Below are positions 18,371-26,763 of a stretch of DNA of 64,000 nt, piece by piece. Positions within the stretch are counted from its first letter, which is position 1. Every line of letters begins with the position of its first letter. The notes beneath the pieces were generated by a model. The model made no database searches. It saw only the letters and a list, made by a program, of their open reading frames with translations, and was not told the origin of the DNA. A program made the position numbers and the translations under genes. The stretch comes from Agromyces aurantiacus (GTDB lineage: Bacteria; Actinomycetota; Actinomycetes; Actinomycetales; Microbacteriaceae): contig NZ_JAFBBW010000001.1 of the NCBI RefSeq assembly GCF_016907355.1, positions 3,720,001 through 3,784,000 on the forward strand. Reading direction: 5' to 3'.

Positions 18371-19072
18371 TCACCCCTGGTCGGGCGTCTCGGAGGGCTC
18401 GGGCGTCTCGGTCGGGGCCGGCGTCGCGGCCGGGCCGAAGAGCACCCACCGTCCCGACGCGCACTCGTAGAACTGGAGCGCCTCGGTATCGACGTAGAGG
18501 TCGCCGTCGGTCGTGCACCGGTCGTCCTCGGGTGCTCCGAGGCCGAGCGTCATCTGGGTCCCGGGCGCGCCCTGCTCGCCCTGCTCGCCCTGCTCACCCT
18601 GGGCGCCCTGCTCGCCCTGGGCGCCCTGCTCGCCTTGAGGCCCGGTCTCGCCGCTGAGGTTCTCGGCCGCCGACTCGCGGATGTTCCCGACGAGCACCCA
18701 GTCGTCCTGGAAGAGGTACACGTCGGAGGTCGAGATGTCGATGTAGACGTCGCCCTCGTACCCCTTGCCGGACTCCGGAGCACCCGTCCCGGCTCGCACG
18801 GCCGACCCCGCCGGCAGGATCTCCTCGAGCGCCTGCTCGTAGTCGACGGCCGCCGCCGTCTCGGTCGGCGCCGGCGTCGCCTCGGCCTCATCCGTCGAGG
18901 ACGAACGGGCGAGCCATCCGCCCAGGAACGCGGCGACGAACGAGAGCACCACGATCGCGATCCCGAAGCCGATGAGCCATCCGCGGCTCACCTGCGCGGG
19001 CGCAGTGGGAGCGGGAGTCGCCCGCTCGTCCGATCGCCTCGCCTCGCCCGCAGGAGTCCGCTCGTCGCTCAT
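18371..19072 (-). CDS. Collagen-like membrane-anchored protein
   Basis: A 233-residue protein with a Pro/Ala-rich cytoplasmic N-terminus (1-30), one membrane helix (about 31-53) and an extracellular part. The Gly-X-Y stretch (about 141-173, GETGPQGEQG and following) is a short collagen-like triple helix rich in GEQ/GAQ triplets. It is flanked by two related segments, GDVYIDISTSDVYLFQDDW (about 108-125) and GDLYVDTEALQFYECASGRW (200-219), a duplicated motif also common in phage and bacterial collagen-like proteins. The C-terminus is a Pro/Glu/Thr tail. Probably a surface protein; partners unknown. The start ATG 19072 is preceded by GAGGGG. Confidence 0.8.
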   Translation of the reverse strand: MSDERTPAGEARRSDERATPAPTAPAQVSRGWLIGFGIAIVVLSFVAAFLGGWLARSSSTDEAEATPAPTETAAAVDYEQALEEILPAGSAVRAGTGAPESGKGYEGDVYIDISTSDVYLFQDDWVLVGNIRESAAENLSGETGPQGEQGAQGEQGAQGEQGEQGEQGAPGTQMTLGLGAPEDDRCTTDGDLYVDTEALQFYECASGRWVLFGPAATPAPTETPEPSETPDQG

Positions 19073-19200
19073 ACCGGCCGCCCCTCGCATCACGCCGTCC
19101 GGCTCGTCGCGCCGTGCGGTCGTACGGGCGTGAGGCTACGGCGTCGGGGGCGCGCCGCCGTGCGCCTTTGGTCCCGTGGGGCCTCGGACGCGGGCCTCGC

Positions 19201-19264
19201 CGAGCCTGCGCTGGCGCGACGCGGGGCGTCGCCGAACCTGCGCTGGCGCGACGCGGGGCATGCG
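19201..19264. repeat. Two tandem copies of a 32-bp unit
   Basis: Two adjacent 32-bp copies (19201 and 19233) share CCTGCGCTGGCGCGACGCGG with one G/A change before it. They are intergenic, upstream of the collagen-like gene. No function is evident. Confidence 0.8.
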
Positions 19265-19292
19265 CGCGCGACTGCGGGCGGCGCGGAATGCG

Positions 19293-19338
19293 CGAATCCC
19301 GGGTTCCTGCGGGTGGACCCGCAGGAACCCGGGATTCG
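19293..19338 (-). terminator. Perfect 21-bp-stem hairpin downstream of the DEAD-box helicase gene
   Basis: CGAATCCCGGGTTCCTGCGG begins a 21-bp arm, followed by a TGGA loop and the exact reverse complement. It lies 33 bp after the helicase stop on the minus strand and has no T tract. It could be a U-less actinobacterial terminator or an mRNA-stabilising hairpin. Its perfection also resembles a mobile palindrome. Confidence 0.6.
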
Positions 19339-19371
19339 GGAAGGGAAGGTTGGCCGGGTGAGCCGGCGCCG

Positions 19372-21555
19372 CTACGGGGTGGCGACCGCGACGGGACCCA
19401 GGTCCGCGAGCTGCTCGTCGCCGAGGCGCACGTCCTCGAAGTCGACCTCGATCTCGGCGCGGCCGAGGAGCTCGGCGAGGCGGCGCTGCCGATTGCGCGG
19501 GACGAGCGTGACCACGCGGCCCGTGCGGCCGGCACGGCCGGTGCGGCCGGAGCGGTGCAGGTACGTCTTGTACTCGTCGGGCGCATCGGCCTGGATCACG
19601 AGGTCGATGTCGTCGACGTGGATGCCGCGGGCCGCGACATCCGTCGCGACGAGCACGTCGACCCGGCCGCTCGTGAGCTGCTGGAGGTTGCGCGTGCGCT
19701 TGGCCTGGTTCAGGTCGCCGTGGAGCGCGACGGCGAAGATGCCGGCGTCCTCGAGGTGCATGGCGAGGTCCTCGGCGAACGCGCGGGTGCGCGCGAACAC
19801 GAGCGTCTTGCCGTCGCGGTCGGCGAGCTGCGCGACGATGTCGCGCTTGTCGCGGTTGTCGATCACGAACACGCGGTGCTCGATCGTGCCCGACGCCTGG
19901 TCCTCGCCGGCGACCTCGTGCACGGCCGGGTCGACGAGGAACTCCTCGACGAGCGCGGCGACGCCGGTGTCGAGGGTCGCCGAGAACAGCAGCTTCTGGC
20001 CGCCGTCGCGGGTCAGGCGGAGGATGCGCTGCACGGGCTCGAGGAATCCGAGGTCGCACATGTGGTCGGCCTCGTCGAGCACGGTGATGCGAATGTCGGA
20101 CAGGTCGAGGTGTCCCTGGCGCACGAGGTCCTCGATGCGGCCGGGGGTGCCGATCACGATGTCGACGCCGCGGCGGAGCGCGCCGACCTGGCGCGCCTGC
20201 GGCACGCCGCCGTACACCTGCGTCGTGAAGAGGCCCACCGACTGCGCGATCGGCTGCACCGTGCGGTCGATCTGCAGCGCGAGCTCGCGCGTCGGCGCGA
20301 GGATCAGGGCGCGGGGGGCACGGCCCATCGAGCGCTTGCGCCGGGCGTCGCCGCCGGCGTCACGACCCTCGTCGGCCCAGAGCTGCATGAGCCGCTCGAC
20401 CGTCGGCGCGCCGAACGCGATCGTCTTGCCGGAGCCGGTGCGGCCGCGGCCGAGGACGTCGCGGCCCTCGAGCACGACCGGGATCGTGGCGGCCTGGATG
20501 GGGAACGGCGACTCGGCGCCGAGACCCGCGAGGGCGCGCACGATGTTGCCGCCGAGACCGAGGTCGGCGAAGCCGACTCCGTCGACCGCCTCGGCCTGGA
20601 TCGCCTCGGCCTCGAGGCGCTCGAGCACGACGTCGTCGGCCGGCGCGACGCGGTCGCGCTGCGCGGATGCCTCGGGGTAGAACGACGACGGGCGGCGCTC
20701 CGAGTCCCGGAAGCCGGGACGGTCGAACTCGCGGTCGCGGCGCGGGGCGCGGTCGTCGCGGTCGAAGCGGCGCGGAGCGCGGTCGTCGCGACCGGCCGGA
20801 CCCGCCGCGCGGTCGTCGCGGTCGAACCGGCGGGGAGCACGGTCGTCGCGGTCGAACCGGCGGGGAGCACGGTCGTCGCGGTCGAACCGACGGGGGCCGC
20901 GCTCGTCGCGGTCGTACGACCGGGCCGGACGGTCATCGCGGTCACGACGGGGAGCACGGTCGTCACGGTCGTACGACCGGGCCGGACGGTCATCGCGGTC
21001 CCGACGGGGAGCGCGCTCGTCACGGTCGTACGACCGGGCCGGACGGTCATCACGGTCACGACGGGGGCCGCGGTCGTCGCGGTCGAACGACCGGGCCGGA
21101 CGGTCATCGCGGTCACGACGGGGGCCGCGCTCGTCACGGTCGTACGACCGGGCCGGACGGTCATCGCGGTCCCGACGGGGAGCACGGTCGTCGCGATCGT
21201 ACGAACGGGCCGGACGGTCATCGCGGTCACGACGGGGGCCGCGGTCGTCGCGGTCGAACCGGCGGGGAGCGCGGTCGTCGCGGTCGAACCGGCGCCCGCC
21301 GCGCTCATCGCGGCCCGCGCGGTCGCCGCGCTCCGCGCGGTCATCGCGACCCGCCCGCTCGGAGCGGTGCGGCGAGCGACCCGAGGCGACGCGCTCCTCG
21401 CGCGACCAGCGGGGCGCACGGTCGCGCGTGGGCTCCTCGGGACGGTGACCGCGGTGGCCGGGGCTGCGCGAGCCCGGCTTCCGGCGAGCGCCGGAGGCGG
21501 CGGGGTCGAAATCGCGGGCGGGGCGTCCGCCGGCGGGCTTGGTGTTCTTGGGCAT
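19372..21555 (-). CDS. DEAD-box RNA helicase with long Arg/Asp-rich repeat extension
   Basis: A 727-residue protein. The C-terminal 440 residues form a complete DEAD-box core: Walker A GRTGSGKT, motif Ia PTRELALQ, DEAD in VLDEADHM, SAT in LLFSATLD, DVAARG and HRSGRTGRAG. The N-terminal roughly 285 residues are almost entirely Arg, Asp, Pro and Tyr/Phe repeats (RFDRDDRAPR and a 19-residue unit). Most related helicases place such RNA-binding tails at the C-terminus. The repeat region may bind RNA or drive phase separation at low temperature (inference). The start ATG 21553-21555 has a weak GGAAAG site. It is preceded by a long 5' spacer, as is common for cold-regulated helicases. Confidence 0.92.
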   Translation of the reverse strand: MPKNTKPAGGRPARDFDPAASGARRKPGSRSPGHRGHRPEEPTRDRAPRWSREERVASGRSPHRSERAGRDDRAERGDRAGRDERGGRRFDRDDRAPRRFDRDDRGPRRDRDDRPARSYDRDDRAPRRDRDDRPARSYDRDERGPRRDRDDRPARSFDRDDRGPRRDRDDRPARSYDRDERAPRRDRDDRPARSYDRDDRAPRRDRDDRPARSYDRDERGPRRFDRDDRAPRRFDRDDRAPRRFDRDDRAAGPAGRDDRAPRRFDRDDRAPRRDREFDRPGFRDSERRPSSFYPEASAQRDRVAPADDVVLERLEAEAIQAEAVDGVGFADLGLGGNIVRALAGLGAESPFPIQAATIPVVLEGRDVLGRGRTGSGKTIAFGAPTVERLMQLWADEGRDAGGDARRKRSMGRAPRALILAPTRELALQIDRTVQPIAQSVGLFTTQVYGGVPQARQVGALRRGVDIVIGTPGRIEDLVRQGHLDLSDIRITVLDEADHMCDLGFLEPVQRILRLTRDGGQKLLFSATLDTGVAALVEEFLVDPAVHEVAGEDQASGTIEHRVFVIDNRDKRDIVAQLADRDGKTLVFARTRAFAEDLAMHLEDAGIFAVALHGDLNQAKRTRNLQQLTSGRVDVLVATDVAARGIHVDDIDLVIQADAPDEYKTYLHRSGRTGRAGRTGRVVTLVPRNRQRRLAELLGRAEIEVDFEDVRLGDEQLADLGPVAVATP
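20893..21234 (-). repeat. 57-bp tandem repeat array (6 copies) inside the helicase gene
   Basis: GGGCCGGACGGTCAT recurs every 57 bp at 20922, 20979, 21036, 21093, 21150 and 21207. Each unit encodes 19 residues (DRDDRPAR, S, Y/F, DRD, D/E, R, A/G, PRR). Shorter 30-bp units (RFDRDDRAPR) flank the array on both sides. The copy number is likely to vary between strains. Confidence 0.9.
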
Positions 21556-21847
21556 GGCTGCTTTCCGGGTTGTATCGAAGTACATGGCAGCGGGCCGCGC
21601 GGGAGCGCGGCTCGACTGAGAACCCGGGTGCATCGTCGACCGGGGCCGTTCACATACGGTGTGACTTCCCGCACGCGGATCGCGCACGGAACCGGCCCTC
21701 AGGACTCACAAACCCATCCGCGCGGCGCGCGGCGTCCAGAACCGACCCTCCGATGCTACCGGACACGCTCCTGTGAATCCCCTCGGCGCGGCATCCGCAC
21801 CACCGGAACGTAACGACCCGGTAACGCGATTCGCGTACGCTCTCGGC
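21556..21847. other. Divergent intergenic region between helicase and GNAT genes
   Basis: These 292 bp hold the helicase leader (minus strand) and the GNAT promoter (plus strand). TACGCT at 21836-21841, 6 nt before the GTG, is the likely GNAT -10. No small gene, tRNA or convincing structured RNA was seen in the rest. Confidence 0.6.
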
Positions 21848-22378
21848 GTGACCACACCGCCGTCGATCTCGATCGAGTCGCCTCGAGCACCCGGTGTCGA
21901 GCTGCTGCTCGACGCGGGCATCGCCCATGCGCGAGCGCTGTACCCGTCGGAACCCGCCACGCTGCCGGACGCCGCGCAGCTCGAGGCGGTGGGCACGCTC
22001 GTCTACGTCGCCCGGTCGGGCGGCGGCGAGGGCGAGGCACTCGGCGTCGCCGCGATCGTCGAGGGCGACACGGTGGGCGCCGGCCGCGGCGAACTCACGC
22101 GCATGTACGTCGATCCCGGCGCGCGCGGCAGCGGCGTGGCGAGCGCCCTGATCGAGCGCATCGAGACGGATGCCGCGGCGCGCGGCCTGCGCGAGATCGT
22201 GCTCGAGGCCGGGCGGCTGCAGCATCCGGCACTCGCGCTGTACGCCAAGCACGGGTATCGGCGCGTGCCGCCCTTCGGGCGGTACGTGGGCGAGCCGACG
22301 AGCGTGTGCATGGCGAAGTCGCTCGTGGGATTCGCGTCCGGCGCGCTCGACGACCTCCCGCTTGCCGTCGGCGAGTGA
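21848..22378 (+). CDS. GNAT-family N-acetyltransferase
   Basis: A 176-residue acetyltransferase. The acetyl-CoA site is ELTRMYVDPGARGSGVASALIERIE (about 80-104), with the R-x-x-G-x-A-like pyrophosphate loop, followed by IVLEAGRLQHPALALYAKHGYRRVPPFGRY. Substrate unknown. The GTG at 21848 is chosen because TACGCT ends 6 nt before it, a leaderless arrangement common in actinobacteria. An ATG 25 codons upstream (21773) would start before this promoter. Confidence 0.85.
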   Translation: MTTPPSISIESPRAPGVELLLDAGIAHARALYPSEPATLPDAAQLEAVGTLVYVARSGGGEGEALGVAAIVEGDTVGAGRGELTRMYVDPGARGSGVASALIERIETDAAARGLREIVLEAGRLQHPALALYAKHGYRRVPPFGRYVGEPTSVCMAKSLVGFASGALDDLPLAVGE

Positions 22379-22493
22379 GCAGCCGCCGAGTGGTGAGCAA
22401 CCGCGCGGCGGAATGAGCAACGCCTACCCATCCCGGCGGGCACCGCGACGCGGCATCCTCTGACTCATCCCAACTGTTCTCGGAGGATGACCC

Positions 22494-23636
22494 ATGCTCG
22501 CCTTCATCTCGGCCATCGCGTTCGGCGTCACGATCGGCGGCGCCGTCGGCGCGATCGCGACCGGCGACCCGCGCTACACGATCCTGTGGAGCATCACGCT
22601 CACGATCGCGATCCTCACGGGCACGTTCGCGGGCCTCGGCGCGGCCGGGCTGTTCGGTCGCGGCCGCGCCGGCGCGGCCCCCGAGCCGCCGACGGGCGAG
22701 CTCACCCTCGCGCGCGTCGAACGGATCAGCCGCACGGGGCTGACGGTCAACGACCAGCCGCAGGTCGAGCTGCTGCTGACCGTCGCGCCGCGGTTCCGCC
22801 CCGCGTACACGACGACGCACCGGCAGATCGTCGACATCGTCACGCTCCCCCAGGTGCAGCCCGGGTCGATCATCGTGGTGCGCCGACCGGATGATGCGAA
22901 GGCCAACGTGGTGCTCGAGCTCGAACCCCCCGAGGACTGGGCGCGCGTGCGCGACGCGGAGCGGCTCCGCACCGGCTCCGAGCGCACCGTGCCGGTCGCC
23001 GAGCAGGCTCCGCTGTGGGCGGCCGAGCCGACCACGCTGTTCGGCGGACCGAAGCGGCCGGCCCGCCCGTGGCGGCGCGTGCTGCTCGCGGGCGTCACCG
23101 TCGCGACCGCCGCGATCGTGCTGATCCCCGCGTACGACTCGATCGGCCGCACCGTGCAGGCGTTCGCCTCGGGGAATCCGGATGGCGCCGGCGTCGTGCT
23201 CGGCGACCGGCACCAGGAGATCGTGGACGCCCTCGCGGCGGAGACCGGCGGCACGCAGTTCATCCGGATCGGCTTCTACGACAGCTACGCGCTCGCGGCC
23301 GCGCCGAGCGCGCCGGGCGCCCTCACCATCGACACCTACCAGTTCCGCTACGACCGCACCGAGCACCAGGGGCCGGACCTGATCCAGCCCGACGACCCGG
23401 CATCCGACCTCTTCGATGCGAGCGAGGTGGACTGGTCGGGCATCCCCGCGCACATCGCCACGGCGGAGGAGCACTCCGGCATCACCGACCCGACCTCGGT
23501 CATCGTCTCGGTGGAGCGGGCGGCCATCGAGGACGAGTCGGGCGAGCGGCCGGTCCGCGTGCTCGTGATCCTCGATTCGACGTACGAGGATGCGACGGTG
23601 CAGATCGACCCCGCCACGGGCGAGGTCCTCGGCTGA
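22494..23636 (+). CDS. Multi-pass membrane protein of unknown function
   Basis: A 380-residue protein I do not recognise. Two membrane helices lie at about 3-22 and 28-55, a soluble middle part at 60-185 (beta-rich, TGLTVNDQPQVELLLTV), a third helix at about 193-212, and an extracytoplasmic C-terminal domain of some 165 residues. The middle part resembles a small beta-barrel-like segment often found in actinobacterial integral proteins. GGAGG lies 7 nt before the ATG. It is downstream of the GNAT gene (115-bp gap) and convergent with the HNH nuclease gene. No functional motif was seen. Confidence 0.75.
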   Translation: MLAFISAIAFGVTIGGAVGAIATGDPRYTILWSITLTIAILTGTFAGLGAAGLFGRGRAGAAPEPPTGELTLARVERISRTGLTVNDQPQVELLLTVAPRFRPAYTTTHRQIVDIVTLPQVQPGSIIVVRRPDDAKANVVLELEPPEDWARVRDAERLRTGSERTVPVAEQAPLWAAEPTTLFGGPKRPARPWRRVLLAGVTVATAAIVLIPAYDSIGRTVQAFASGNPDGAGVVLGDRHQEIVDALAAETGGTQFIRIGFYDSYALAAAPSAPGALTIDTYQFRYDRTEHQGPDLIQPDDPASDLFDASEVDWSGIPAHIATAEEHSGITDPTSVIVSVERAAIEDESGERPVRVLVILDSTYEDATVQIDPATGEVLG

Positions 23637-23643
23637 CGGATCG

Positions 23644-24408
23644 TCAGGCCGCGGGTCGGCAGCCTTCGAGCACGCGCACCATCGCCTCGCGTTCGGGCGC
23701 CGTCACCCACAGCCCGTACGACGCCTTGACCTCGACCTGCCGGGCGACGTACTCGCACCGGAACGAGCGATCGGGCGGCAGCCACGTCGCCGCGTCGCCC
23801 GCGCCCTTCTGCGCGTTCGTCGGGCCGTCGACGGCCAGGAGGTTGCGCGGGTCGTTCGCGAACGCGACGCGCTCCTCCTCGGCGAGGCGCTGCGCCCCGG
23901 TGACCCACGCGTTCGCGAGGGGGACGACGTGGTCGATCTGCACGAGCTGCGACGTGCCCTCGCCGCGGACGAACGAGATCGACCGGCCCGTGTACGGGTC
24001 GTCGAGAAGGCCGGCGAGCACGCGGCATCCGGCCGGTCGGTCGAGGTCGACGAGGTCTCGCGCGAGGATGTCGTTGCGCGTGTCGCAGCCGTTGCGGTCG
24101 ACGTCGATCCAGCCGTGGCCGAACTCGTCGCGCTCGTACCCGGTCATCGGGGCCCGGCCCTTGACCGGCAGCTGCGCGAGGGTCGCGAGGGTCGCATCGA
24201 CCGCGGCGGCGTCGAGCGTGCCGTCGGGCGAGCCGCCCGGAGCGCCCTCGGGTGCCGCGTCGGTCGCAGTCGGCGCCGCGCCATCCGGGGCCTCGATGAC
24301 GATCTCGATCTCGGGCAGCAGGTCGAGCAGCTCCTCACCCGCGGCGCACGAGCACAGGGCGAGGCTGAGCGCCGCGGCGAGCGCGGCGCGGACGAGGCGT
24401 CGGGTCAC
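23644..24408 (-). CDS. Secreted HNH-type nuclease (DUF1524-like), probable lipoprotein
   Basis: A 254-residue protein with a hydrophobic signal (about 5-20) ending in the lipobox LCSC (Cys 21). The mature part has the HNH pattern IDHVVPLANAWVTGAQ, then NDPRNLLAVDGPTNAQKG, and ends with CEYVARQVEVKASYGLWV. This order is typical of actinobacterial exported HNH nucleases of the DUF1524/GmrSD-C group. It probably degrades extracellular DNA (inference). The chosen start is GTG at 24406-24408 just before VTRRLVRAALAAAL. No good Shine-Dalgarno is seen; a TAGCCT -10 lies about 40 nt upstream. Confidence 0.82.
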   Translation of the reverse strand: MTRRLVRAALAAALSLALCSCAAGEELLDLLPEIEIVIEAPDGAAPTATDAAPEGAPGGSPDGTLDAAAVDATLATLAQLPVKGRAPMTGYERDEFGHGWIDVDRNGCDTRNDILARDLVDLDRPAGCRVLAGLLDDPYTGRSISFVRGEGTSQLVQIDHVVPLANAWVTGAQRLAEEERVAFANDPRNLLAVDGPTNAQKGAGDAATWLPPDRSFRCEYVARQVEVKASYGLWVTAPEREAMVRVLEGCRPAA

Positions 24409-24553
24409 GCGGGTCCGATCGGGGAGGAGGAGACGGGGTCCTCGCAGGCTACCGGCAACGGCCGACGCCGCGCGGCACGGCGAAACCGCCCCGGACGGTT
24501 GCATCCGGCCGATCGTGGGTTAGCATCACTGCACCCCTGAACCCGGAGCCCCC

Positions 24554-25570
24554 GTGACCACCACCCGACCCTCCGGCGGTCTCGGAGGCCGGCGCCGCCG
24601 GTCGGCCCGGATCGCCCTCGCCGTGACCGCGGCCCTCGCGATCGTCGGCGCCGTCTCGGCGTTCCACCAGCCGCTGCGCGAGCTGGACCCGAACGCCGAG
24701 CAGGCTTCGAGCGAGGTCGCGGGCACCGAGGTCATCGGCATCCGCACGTTCGAGCCGCCCGCGGGGCTGCGGATCCACGCCGACCTCGAGTACGGCGTTG
24801 CCGACGACGGCACGCTGCTCACGCTCGATCTCTGCCGCCCCGAGGCCGACGACGCGATCGACGACGCGCTGCCGGTGGTGCTGTCGGTGCACGGCGGCAG
24901 CTGGGCGCGCGGCGACAAGGCCAACTCGGACTGGCGCGCGGTGTGCCTGTGGCTCGCGAGCGAGGGCTTCGTCGCGGCATCCGTCAATTACCGGCTCGTG
25001 CCCGAGGCTCGCTACCCCGCCCAGATCGAGGATGTCGCGACGGCCGTCGCGTGGCTGCGCGAACCGGGGCAAGTCGAGCGGTACGGCATCGACCCGACCC
25101 GGATCGCGGCGTTCGGCGGGTCGGCGGGCGGCCATCTCGCGTCGCTGCTCGGCACGCTCGGGGACGGCCCGCTCGACGCGGGCTCGCGGGTCGCCGCCGT
25201 GGTCGAGCTCTCGGGCCCGGTCGGCCTCGGCCGGGCCGAGCTCGATGCGGACGGCGCGTCGGAGTGGCTGCGCGGCATCGTGGGGCAGTTCCTGGGGTGC
25301 GACCCGGGCGCGGCCGACGCCGACTGCCCGCAGGCGATCGAGGCCTCGGCGACGGCGCACGTCGACCCGAGCGACCCGCCGTTCTTCATCGGTCATGCCG
25401 AGGCCGAGGTCGTGCCCGTGGGCCAGTCCGAGCGGCTCGCCGCCACGCTCGAGGCCTCGGCGGTGCCGGTCGAGCTGGCCGTGGTCCCGGGCGACGCGCA
25501 CTCGATCGGCATCCTCGACGCGGGCCTGCGCGAGCGCGTCGCCGCGTTCCTGCACGCACAGCTCGGCTGA
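24554..25570 (+). CDS. Alpha/beta-hydrolase (esterase/lipase, BD-FAE/HSL-like), secreted or membrane-anchored
   Basis: A 338-residue hydrolase with an N-terminal Arg patch followed by a hydrophobic segment (about 20-37), suggesting export or anchoring. The catalytic machinery is visible: oxyanion HGGSW (about 115), nucleophile elbow GGSAGG, and His in PGDAHSIG near residue 315. LDLCRPEADD and SVNYRLVPEARYPAQIEDV are family-typical. It probably hydrolyses esters outside the membrane. The start is GTG 24554, with TAGCAT about 30 nt upstream as a possible -10. Confidence 0.85.
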   Translation: MTTTRPSGGLGGRRRRSARIALAVTAALAIVGAVSAFHQPLRELDPNAEQASSEVAGTEVIGIRTFEPPAGLRIHADLEYGVADDGTLLTLDLCRPEADDAIDDALPVVLSVHGGSWARGDKANSDWRAVCLWLASEGFVAASVNYRLVPEARYPAQIEDVATAVAWLREPGQVERYGIDPTRIAAFGGSAGGHLASLLGTLGDGPLDAGSRVAAVVELSGPVGLGRAELDADGASEWLRGIVGQFLGCDPGAADADCPQAIEASATAHVDPSDPPFFIGHAEAEVVPVGQSERLAATLEASAVPVELAVVPGDAHSIGILDAGLRERVAAFLHAQLG

Positions 25571-25618
25571 CCCCGCAAGGCCTCAGCCGCGGGCGCGTCG
25601 CCGCCTAGGCTCGGGCCC

Positions 25619-26656
25619 ATGACCTCGCGCCCAGGGAACCCGGATGCGGCACCGGTGACGTCCGACTCGCCGGCACGGCTCTCCCGCGCCGAATGGCGCG
25701 TCGTGCTGGTGCGCACGGCCCACGAGTTCCGCATCCACCAGTGCTGGGACATCGCCGCCGCGCTCACCTACTACGTCGTCCTCATGGCGTGCCCGGCGCT
25801 GCTCGCCGCGCTCGCGTTCCTCGGCCTGTTCGGGAGCGCGGAGGATGTGGCGACGGGCGCGCTGCACGTCGTGCGCGACCTCGGCGGGGAGGGCGTCGCG
25901 CAGGCGCTCGCCGAGCCGATCGACCAGCTGCTCGGCGCGTCGCGCGCGGGCCTCGCGCTCGTCACGGGCCTCGCGCTGACGCTGTGGACCGCGTCGGCCT
26001 ACCTCGGCACGTTCGGGCGCGGCATGAACCGGATCCTCGGCGTGGAGGAGGGCCGGCCGTTCTGGCGCTCGCGTCCGGCGATGATCGCGACCGCCGCGGT
26101 GCTCGTGCTGCTCGGCGCGCTGATCGCGTTCGGACTGCTGGTCAGCGGCGCGGTGGCGACGGCCGTGCTGCATGCCATGGGCTTCGACGAGGAGCTCGCG
26201 CGCGTGTGGGATGTCGCGAAGCTGCCTGTCATCGCCGTGCTCGCCGGGCTCATGCTCGCGGTGCTGTACTGGGCGGCGCCGAACGTGCGCCGTCCCCAGC
26301 TGCGGTGGGTCTCGACGGGCGCCGCGATCGCGCTGGCCATCTGGATCACGACGACCGCGCTGTTCGGCGTGTACGTGTGGAACGTCTCGCACTACGACCG
26401 CGTCTACGGCGTGCTCGGCGGAGTGGTCGCGTTCCTCGTCTGGATCTGGCTGTCGAACACGGCGATCCTCGTCGGCGGCGTGCTCGACGCCGAGCTCGAG
26501 CGGGCCCGCCAGCTCCGGGCCGGCGTCCCGGCGCACGAGCGCCTGGAGCTCGAGCTGCGCGACGACCGGCTGATCCGTCTGAATCGCCGCCAGCGCGAGT
26601 CCGACGTGCGGGCGTCGGCGGCGATGCGCCCGGCGGCGGCCGCCGACGAGCCGTGA
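25619..26656 (+). CDS. YihY/BrkB-family inner membrane protein
   Basis: A 345-residue membrane protein with about six helices. Family marks are AALTYYVVLMACPALLAALAFLGL near the start, ASAYLGTFGRGMNRILGVEEGRPFW in the centre, and SHYDRVYGVLGGVVAFLVWIWLSNTAILVGGVLDAE near the end. BrkB/YihY proteins have been linked to export but the substrate is unknown. TAGGCT ends 7 nt before the ATG, so the message is probably leaderless. The C-terminal 60 residues are cytoplasmic and charged. Confidence 0.9.
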   Translation: MTSRPGNPDAAPVTSDSPARLSRAEWRVVLVRTAHEFRIHQCWDIAAALTYYVVLMACPALLAALAFLGLFGSAEDVATGALHVVRDLGGEGVAQALAEPIDQLLGASRAGLALVTGLALTLWTASAYLGTFGRGMNRILGVEEGRPFWRSRPAMIATAAVLVLLGALIAFGLLVSGAVATAVLHAMGFDEELARVWDVAKLPVIAVLAGLMLAVLYWAAPNVRRPQLRWVSTGAAIALAIWITTTALFGVYVWNVSHYDRVYGVLGGVVAFLVWIWLSNTAILVGGVLDAELERARQLRAGVPAHERLELELRDDRLIRLNRRQRESDVRASAAMRPAAAADEP

Positions 26657-26763
26657 GGCGCACCGCGCCGGCTGCACGCGGACGGCGCCCAGGGCTGGTG
26701 GCCGCACGCGCTCGGAGCCGCGCACGCAACCTCCCCGAAGCATCCGTGCGCTTCGATGGAGGC

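Noticed and set aside
20893..21234. CRISPR-like periodic repeats
   Set aside because: The 57-bp units are contiguous without spacers and encode a protein repeat in the helicase frame; no cas genes.
24409..24504. Longer N-terminus for the HNH nuclease starting at an ATG at 24504
   Set aside because: It would place about 30 non-hydrophobic residues before the signal sequence and would overlap the probable promoter.
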